Origin: Candidatus Peregrinibacteria bacterium CG11_big_fil_rev_8_21_14_0_20_46_8
GTDB lineage: Bacteria; Patescibacteriota; Gracilibacteria; UBA1369; UM-FILTER-53-11
DNA length: 33,249 nucleotides
NCBI GenBank assembly: GCA_002796025.1
Contig: PCVQ01000028.1
Coordinates: forward strand, 1 to 33,249
Direction: 5' to 3'
The translations under genes were made by a program, and so were the position numbers. Shown one piece after another: positions 27,394 to 33,249 of this stretch. Below the pieces are notes generated by a model. The model searched no databases, was not told the DNA's origin, and worked only from the letters and a program-made list of their open reading frames with translations. Every line of letters begins with the position of its first letter. The stretch's first letter is position 1.

Positions 27394-28011
27394 ATGAAAA
27401 CAATTCTCATCTACTCCGGCGGCATGGACTCGACCACGCTTTTGTATAAGTTACTTGCCGATGGTGATGAGGTTCGTGCGATCTCTTTTGATTACGGCCA
27501 GCGGCACAAAAAGGAATTGGACTGCGCTGCGCAAATTTGCAAAAAGCTTAATGTGCCGCACGAGAGTATCGATGTGACAAATTTAAAGAGCTTGATGCGC
27601 GGTTCGGCTTTGACTGATCGTATCGAAGTGCCCGAGGGTCACTACGAAGATGAAAGCATGAAGCAGACCGTGGTCCCGAATCGCAATATGATTTTTATCT
27701 CACTCGCGATTGCAGCGGCGGTTAGTGCAAAGTTTGGCCGCGTTGCCATTGCGGTGCACGCCGGCGATCATGCCATTTATCCCGACTGCCGCCCGGAATT
27801 TATCGAAAAAATAGATGCCACAGCGCGCATTGCCAATTACGAAGCAATCGAAGTCCATGCGCCTTTCTTGCACATTTCAAAAGGAGAAATCGCAAAAATC
27901 GGCCGCACCCTAAGCGTGCCCTACGAATTAACGTGGACCTGCTATAAAGGATTAGATGAGCCGTGCAGCAAGTGCGGAGCCTGTGTGGAGCGGGCGGAGG
28001 CGCTGGGGTGA
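27394..28011 (+). CDS. queC: 7-cyano-7-deazaguanine synthase
   Basis: IYSGGMDSTTLLY, YGQRHKKEL, VPNRNMIFISLA, WTCYKGLDEPCSKCGACVERAEA. Confidence 0.94.
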   Translation: MKTILIYSGGMDSTTLLYKLLADGDEVRAISFDYGQRHKKELDCAAQICKKLNVPHESIDVTNLKSLMRGSALTDRIEVPEGHYEDESMKQTVVPNRNMIFISLAIAAAVSAKFGRVAIAVHAGDHAIYPDCRPEFIEKIDATARIANYEAIEVHAPFLHISKGEIAKIGRTLSVPYELTWTCYKGLDEPCSKCGACVERAEALG

Positions 28012-28073
28012 TAGAGGCCTCTTGCTAAGTGTGTCTACCGCGGCTCGTCTATGTACAATAGACCATTTTCCCC

Positions 28074-28101
28074 TTGTCCCCTCAACAAAAAGCGCTATCA
28101 T
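28074..28101 (+). promoter_or_regulatory. Predicted promoter TTGTCC-16-TATCAT, 6 nt before the DUF192 ATG
   Basis: -35-like 28074-28079, -10-like 28096-28101. Confidence 0.45.
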
Positions 28102-28107
28102 AAGCCC

Positions 28108-28599
28108 ATGAAAAAGATTTCCCTTATCGCTCTGCTTGCAGGTGTAACCCTTACGCTTTCTGCTTGTTCGGTCAGTAATTTAGTTCCTGATTTTTTAAAG
28201 GGCGGTCTGCCCAAAGAAGAACTCACAATCAAGACGCAATCCGGCTCGGTTGTGGTAAAGGCCGAGGTTGCCGATGACGACGAAGAGCGTTCACAAGGTT
28301 TGATGAATCGTGAAAAGCTCGAGAGCGGCAACGGCATGCTCTTTGTTTTTGAAGATGAGGCGCCGCGGGCATTTTGGATGAAAAACACTCTTATTCCGCT
28401 CGATATTTTATACATAAGCAGCAAGAATGAGGTCGTCTCGATTGTTGAGAATATGGAACCATGCACTGTGCCGCAGTGCCCATCATACTTGTCGGGGCGT
28501 CCTGCAATGTTTGCACTGGAATTGCCAGCCGGCTTTGTACAGCAGTATGGCATCGAAGTTGGTGACACGATTCAGCGTGGCGGAAATGACGACGCCTAA
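28108..28599 (+). CDS. DUF192-family lipoprotein
   Basis: Lipobox LSAC; RSQGLMNREKLESGNGMLFVFEDEAPRAFWMKNTLIPLDILYIS. Confidence 0.88.
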   Translation: MKKISLIALLAGVTLTLSACSVSNLVPDFLKGGLPKEELTIKTQSGSVVVKAEVADDDEERSQGLMNREKLESGNGMLFVFEDEAPRAFWMKNTLIPLDILYISSKNEVVSIVENMEPCTVPQCPSYLSGRPAMFALELPAGFVQQYGIEVGDTIQRGGNDDA

Positions 28600-28614
28600 T
28601 TTCGCATAACAACT

Positions 28615-29520
28615 ATGGAAACCATTGCAACAAAATCATTTGGAGAAGTTCTTGGCGTGCTTGCAGATCGCTATCGTAATCTTGTTGTCTTAACCGGGGA
28701 TATTGTAATTTCTGGCATTGGCAGTTCTGATCGTGTTATTAATTTAGGTTTTGGTCACGCCGATATGATCGGTTGTGCTGCAGGCCTTGCGATTGCCGGT
28801 AAAATTCCCGTGGTCTGTGCACCTGCAAGTGCGATTGCCGGTCAGGATTGGGAGCAAATACGGAATTCGATTGCGCTTCCGAATTTAAATGTAAAGCTTA
28901 TTGGAGTATCCGGCGGATTGGAGGCTGCACAGGATGGTCCCGCACGGCAGGCTCTTGAAGATTTTGCTTTGATGCGTGCAATGCCCAATATGAAAGTTTT
29001 TTGTCCGGCGAGCAGAGAGGAATTGCGTGCGATGCTGCCACAAATCTTTGAAGATTTTGGTCCTTCATATTTGCGTTTAGGTGCGCTTGGCGTAGATCTT
29101 GAACAAGAGCATGTGCGTTTTGAACTTGGTAAAGGCAGTTTGTTGCGCGGAGGTAATGATGTTGCGGTTTTTGCAACCGGCGCATTGGTGGGTAGCGCAG
29201 TACATGCTTCTGACCGTCTTGCCGAAGAGGGGATTAACGTTCGTGTTATTAATCTTTCAACAATCCAGCCGATAGACCAAGAGTTAATTTTAGATACCGC
29301 TGAGCAAGTGAAAATTGTAGTGACTGCCGAAGAGCATCAAATTCAAGGAGGATTGGGAAGTGCCGTAGCCGAGGTGCTGGTTGGCGCCAAGCCGAAGGTG
29401 CTGCATCACATTGGTATGCGGCAAACCTTTGGAGACTCGGGCCGTATCGGAGCTCTTTTTCGTAAATATCGCTTTGATGCCGAGGGCGTATACCAACAAA
29501 TACGGGCGTTGGTGATATAG
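28615..29520 (+). CDS. Transketolase C-terminal subunit-like protein with atypical active site
   Basis: METIATKSFGEVLGVL, WEQIRNSIALPNLNVK, DGPARQALEDFALMRAMPNM, VVTAEEHQIQGGLGSAVAEVL; PYR plus C-terminal domains. Confidence 0.85.
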   Translation: METIATKSFGEVLGVLADRYRNLVVLTGDIVISGIGSSDRVINLGFGHADMIGCAAGLAIAGKIPVVCAPASAIAGQDWEQIRNSIALPNLNVKLIGVSGGLEAAQDGPARQALEDFALMRAMPNMKVFCPASREELRAMLPQIFEDFGPSYLRLGALGVDLEQEHVRFELGKGSLLRGGNDVAVFATGALVGSAVHASDRLAEEGINVRVINLSTIQPIDQELILDTAEQVKIVVTAEEHQIQGGLGSAVAEVLVGAKPKVLHHIGMRQTFGDSGRIGALFRKYRFDAEGVYQQIRALVI

Positions 29521-29537
29521 GCTCTATCAGTTAAAAA

Positions 29538-29546
29538 TGCTATACT
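29538..29546 (+). promoter_or_regulatory. Extended -10 TGC-TATACT, 9 nt before prs ATG
   Basis: Direct reading. Confidence 0.45.
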
Positions 29547-29555
29547 ATACATACG

Positions 29556-30503
29556 ATGGCAAAGCCTAAAATAAAGCTTTTTGCAGGGACATCGCATCCC
29601 GCGCTTGCAAAACAAATATCGAAATTACTCAAAATTCCACTTTCTCCAATGCACATTCAACGCTTTGCGTGTAACGAGATTTATACGAAGCCGAGCGAGA
29701 GTGTTCGCGATGCCGATGTCTTTATTATTCAAACCGGCACGCAAAATGTAAACGAAGATTTAATGGAGCTCTTTATTATGCTCGATAGCTTTAAGCGCTC
29801 GTTTGCTTCAACTGTTCATGTGGTTATGCCGCATTTTCCATACGCCCGGCAAGATCGTGTTGCGAGTCCGCGTGAGCCGATTACCGCAAAGTTGATTGCC
29901 GATCTTTTGTCGAAAGCAGGTGCCGATCATCTTATTACATTTACACTGCACAGTGATCAAGAGCAGGGATTCTTTGATTTTCCTGTCGATAATTTGACGG
30001 CGCGCAAGCTCTTTGCAGAATATTTTAATAAGAAAAAATTTAAAAAAGCACCGGTCATTGTTGCGCCGGATGTGGGCAGTGCTAAAGAGGCCGACCGCCT
30101 TGCCAAGATGCTTGGAGCGGATTTGGCAATTTTGAATAAAATTCGTCCTAAGCATAATGTTGCCGAAGTTACGCATGTCGTTGGTGATGTAAAAGGCCGC
30201 GACTGTATTCTCTACGACGACATGGTCGATACCGGTGGTTCAGTTGTAGGTGGTGCAAATGTATTGAGAAAGTCCGGAGCAAATAGCGATATTTATCTTG
30301 CGGCTACGCATGCCGTGCTTTCGCGTGATGCTGCCGAAAAATTAAAGAGCGCAGATTTTAAGGAGATTGTCTTTACCGATACGATTCCGATTCCAAAGGA
30401 AAAGCAGTTAAAAAATATGAAGATTATTTCTGTGGCGCCCCTGCTTTCGCGCGTTGTCGATCACGTACATACTGGCAAAGCCCTTAGCCATTTACACGCA
30501 TAA
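29556..30503 (+). CDS. prs: Ribose-phosphate pyrophosphokinase
   Basis: PHFPYARQDR, FDFPVDNL, CILYDDMVDTGGS (PRPP loop). Confidence 0.92.
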   Translation: MAKPKIKLFAGTSHPALAKQISKLLKIPLSPMHIQRFACNEIYTKPSESVRDADVFIIQTGTQNVNEDLMELFIMLDSFKRSFASTVHVVMPHFPYARQDRVASPREPITAKLIADLLSKAGADHLITFTLHSDQEQGFFDFPVDNLTARKLFAEYFNKKKFKKAPVIVAPDVGSAKEADRLAKMLGADLAILNKIRPKHNVAEVTHVVGDVKGRDCILYDDMVDTGGSVVGGANVLRKSGANSDIYLAATHAVLSRDAAEKLKSADFKEIVFTDTIPIPKEKQLKNMKIISVAPLLSRVVDHVHTGKALSHLHA

Positions 30504-30513
30504 CTTTATTCTT

Positions 30514-30966
30514 ATGATTTATATCGGATCAGATCATGCAGGTTACGAGCGTAAGCAAGAAATCGAAGCCTATTTAAAAGGAAAGGGAGAAGATGTTGTT
30601 GATCTCGGTGTTTTTGCGGCAGAACCGCCTATGGATTATCCCGATATTGCGCACGAAGTGGCAGAGAAGGTGCGGCAAACTCACGGCGCCCGCGGAATTT
30701 TGGTATGCGGTTCTGGAGTTGGCATGTGTATGACTGCAAATAAGAAGCACGGAATTCGTGCAGTACATGGTGAGCGTAATGACAGTGTCGAAATGTCGCG
30801 CAAACACAACGATGCAAATATTCTCTGTTTGGGCGCACGTATGTTGAGCAAGGAAGAGTCATTCCAATTTATCGATACATTTTTATCAACTGAATTTGAA
30901 GCCGGAGAAGAGCGTCATGTTCGACGCGTAGATAAGATTGAGCCGGCAGCACAGCCCCATGCCTAA
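30514..30966 (+). CDS. rpiB: Ribose-5-phosphate isomerase B
   Basis: IGSDHAGYERKQEI, VDLGVF, ILVCGSGVGMCMTANK, AVHGERNDSVEMSRKHNDANILCLG. Confidence 0.93.
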   Translation: MIYIGSDHAGYERKQEIEAYLKGKGEDVVDLGVFAAEPPMDYPDIAHEVAEKVRQTHGARGILVCGSGVGMCMTANKKHGIRAVHGERNDSVEMSRKHNDANILCLGARMLSKEESFQFIDTFLSTEFEAGEERHVRRVDKIEPAAQPHA

Positions 30967-31612
30967 ACTACTTATTGCCCCATCGATTCTCTCGGCTGAC
31001 TTTGGCAAGATCAATGAAGAGATTGCCAGCATCTCTTCGCATGCCGATATGATTCATGTCGACGTGATGGATGGGCACTTTGTGCCGAATATCACCTTTG
31101 GGCCGGATCAAATTGCAAAGATGCGCAGCACATTGCCCATGGACGTGCATTTGATGATTGAGCAGCCGGAGAAGTATTTGGAAGAATTTGCAAAGGCAGT
31201 AGAAAAGGCGCACGGGCGCCGCGATGATTCGTATTTAACTGTGCATCAGGAATCCAGCGTCCATCTTGAGCGCTTGGTTCAGCAGATAAAAGGATTGGGG
31301 ATGAAGGCTGCAGTTGCATTGAATCCGGCAACGCCATTGGTGAGTATCGAATCGTTGCTCGGCGATATAGATATGGTCTTACTCATGACCGTTAATCCCG
31401 GTTTTGGCGGGCAGAGTTTTATTGCATCTGTTGTGCCGAAGATTAAGGAATTGCGTGCAAAGGCACCGGATTTGAATATTCAAGTTGATGGGGGGATTAA
31501 CGAAAAAACGTATCGGCAGGCAGTTGAGGCCGGTGCAGATATCTTGGTTGCGGGCTCATATGTGTTTGGTGCAAAAGATCGTGCAGCCGCAATTGCGGCG
31601 CTGAGAAAATAG
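30959..31612 (+). CDS. rpe: Ribulose-phosphate 3-epimerase
   Basis: IAPSILSADF, HVDVMDGHFVPNITFG, DVHLMIEQPE, VNPGFGGQSFI, QVDGGINEKT; 8-bp overlap with rpiB. Confidence 0.95.
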   Translation: MPKLLIAPSILSADFGKINEEIASISSHADMIHVDVMDGHFVPNITFGPDQIAKMRSTLPMDVHLMIEQPEKYLEEFAKAVEKAHGRRDDSYLTVHQESSVHLERLVQQIKGLGMKAAVALNPATPLVSIESLLGDIDMVLLMTVNPGFGGQSFIASVVPKIKELRAKAPDLNIQVDGGINEKTYRQAVEAGADILVAGSYVFGAKDRAAAIAALRK

Positions 31613-31628
31613 AGGCAGAGCGCACACC

Positions 31629-31657
31629 TTGCCATATAGTTAAAATATTGCTATAAT
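31629..31657 (+). promoter_or_regulatory. Near-consensus promoter TTGCCA-17-TATAAT (extended TGC)
   Basis: -35 at 31629-31634, -10 at 31652-31657. Confidence 0.75.
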
Positions 31658-31687
31658 TTAGTAATAGTTTTTTAATCAAAAACAAAT

Positions 31688-31948
31688 ATGAAAAAAGCTT
31701 CGCGCAATGCACACACTCTAGATTCGGGTAAGGTTAACTATTTGCTTATTGGTATGGTGCTCGGCGCAATTGTCTCTGCGCTCTTTTTCCACTACCGCTT
31801 GCAGCAAGGTCAGACCAACCTTTTTTACAGTTATCCAACCTACAATACCTACGAGAAGTATCAGTTAGATGATGGCAAGGGATACTCATCGCTCGACGAC
31901 GGCAAAGGATTTACGAGTTTGGATGACGGGAAGGGGTATGCTTACTGA
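31688..31948 (+). CDS. Small single-TM protein with C-terminal LDDGKG repeats
   Basis: TM VNYLLIGMVLGAIVSALFF; tail LDDGKGYSS-LDDGKGFTS-LDDGKGYAY; strong promoter upstream. Confidence 0.7.
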   Translation: MKKASRNAHTLDSGKVNYLLIGMVLGAIVSALFFHYRLQQGQTNLFYSYPTYNTYEKYQLDDGKGYSSLDDGKGFTSLDDGKGYAY

Positions 31949-33249
31949 AGACAGCAGCGAATCCCACCAAGTTTCCATTCGAGTTCCTTTTTAACAGCCG
32001 CTAATTGCCGGATGCTTTCTTGAAGTTCAGGAGCGCGCTCTCCAAGTTGGTCAGGGGTTCTGCCATTGAGTATTCCGCGTGCTCCTTCTATTTTTCTTTC
32101 AATTGCTCCCACTGCATTAACCAATTTCTCCTGGGCTTCGCCTGCGTGCGGAATAACAAATGTCTGAACAAACTCCCAATCTTCTGGTGAAATTTCAAAG
32201 CGCTCATTTTGGGCGTGGTGAATCAAATGGCCAAGATTTGCTAAATGGGATTGGAGATCTTTTCTTTGTTCAGGTGAGAGTTCCTCTTGCGGTAAAAATC
32301 GCTTGTCTTTATCCAGTCGACCACCGCTGATACAGAGTTCAGTACTTCCCATGGCGGCATTCCATGCCATTGTTAATGATTGTGGATGATTCTCAATGTC
32401 ACGGCACTGCAGTAACAGACGAGCAAGATTGCATCCGATTGCTTCGGCACGAGAATGAATTGGAAATTGCCGAGGGCTCGATTCATGTCTCAATTGGCGA
32501 AGCTCACTCAGCGCTTGCTGATATTTGCCGGCGTATTGGACGCCTTCAGCCGTTGTAAACGGCCGCCGCTCTATCCTCTGTTGCGCTGCTGCTCTCCAGT
32601 CTGCACTTTCTCTTATATTCCAGGCATATTCGGCAGGATAGAGAATAGAGAGTTTTTCGGCCTGATCGAAGTGGATAGTGGCATCGTGGAGCGCGGTAGG
32701 CGTATTAGACAATAATAATGCTGCACGTCCGGCATAAATATGCATGCGGGCAAGATCTTTTTTATTTGGCATTAATACTCCTCCGGAATTTCGGTTGTCG
32801 CTAAATAACTGTTCTAGCAGTTGCTGCGCCTGCCTTAATTCTGCGGCAGTTTCGCGATTTGTGCTCGGTCCCATTGCGAGAGCTGCTTCAACATCCCCCA
32901 GATGTTTTTTGCGCTGAGTAGCTTTTTCGATAATGCAGACTGCAGCACGACGGCGTGCCTCGAATAAGGTCTGTTGCAATATCCGAGATAGATTCGGCAT
33001 GTTATCTACTTCATCAATGACTTCATTTAGAATTGCCAGTGCGCGGTTAATATTTCTTTCTTCTTCTTCAAATGTTTCATACTGAGGAAAGTAATATCCA
33101 AGTGCCTCTGTTATTTTTGCCTGCAGCATAAATGGCTGCGCTTCTTTAGGGTCGATCTTTATAGAAGCGAGTTTTGCAGGTTCACAATGTTCAGCAAGGG
33201 CAGCCATTGCCATAGTAATGTGCCATTCATTGCGTGAGCTTATTGCTGC
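31942..33249 (-). CDS. Large alpha-helical (possibly TPR-like) hypothetical protein, N-terminus beyond window
   Basis: ORF listed from 33213 is still open to base 33249 upstream (…SSRNEWHITMAMAALAEHC), so the true start is probably outside the window. Confidence 0.6.
   Translation of the reverse strand, partial: AAISSRNEWHITMAMAALAEHCEPAKLASIKIDPKEAQPFMLQAKITEALGYYFPQYETFEEEERNINRALAILNEVIDEVDNMPNLSRILQQTLFEARRRAAVCIIEKATQRKKHLGDVEAALAMGPSTNRETAAELRQAQQLLEQLFSDNRNSGGVLMPNKKDLARMHIYAGRAALLLSNTPTALHDATIHFDQAEKLSILYPAEYAWNIRESADWRAAAQQRIERRPFTTAEGVQYAGKYQQALSELRQLRHESSPRQFPIHSRAEAIGCNLARLLLQCRDIENHPQSLTMAWNAAMGSTELCISGGRLDKDKRFLPQEELSPEQRKDLQSHLANLGHLIHHAQNERFEISPEDWEFVQTFVIPHAGEAQEKLVNAVGAIERKIEGARGILNGRTPDQLGERAPELQESIRQLAAVKKELEWKLGGIRCCLQ

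Noticed and set aside
28615-29520. TktC as a frameshifted or decaying pseudogene
   Set aside because: Full-length uninterrupted ORF with conserved framework motifs; changes are concentrated at active-site positions.
1-33249. UGA recoding (as in SR1/Gracilibacteria)
   Set aside because: TGA serves as the terminal stop of well-aligned genes (trhO at 5431, queC at 28011) and no in-frame TGA is needed inside conserved domains.
1-33249. CRISPR array, prophage, IS element or rRNA
   Set aside because: No regularly spaced repeats, transposase/integrase/capsid proteins or rRNA motifs recognised.

Overview
The window is a gene-dense bacterial chromosome segment using the standard code (TGA is used as stop). 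It has few recognisable Shine-Dalgarno sites and S-layer (SLH) proteins, which is compatible with a Patescibacteria/CPR-like lineage, but that placement is inference. The left half holds an SLH/beta-propeller surface protein, a metal-type ABC transporter without its binding protein, TrhO, a DUF3179-TlpA-Crp/Fnr-glutaredoxin redox block, class I aldolase, two toxin-antitoxin modules (AbrB-Doc and YefM/Phd-RelE), tRNA-Trp(CCA) and a PBP2/FtsI-like transpeptidase. The right half is a biosynthetic supercluster: pabB, pabC, folP, queD, a CYTH gene, folK, queF, queE and queC, interleaved with a split transketolase and followed by prs, rpiB and rpe. The strongest leads are: (1) the transketolase C-terminal subunit appears to have lost the near-universal ThDP-activating Glu and several active-site His/Arg residues, while its N-terminal partner keeps the ThDP motif; (2) QueD carries a CExxHGH motif suggesting a dual queuosine/folate PTPS-I/III enzyme, and overlaps a CYTH gene that could hydrolyse its triphosphate by-product just before folK; (3) many genes look leaderless or share a TAAC-N9-ATG start signal; (4) a small membrane protein ends in three LDDGKG repeats behind a near-consensus promoter. 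All family calls were made by eye from motifs; no searches were run.
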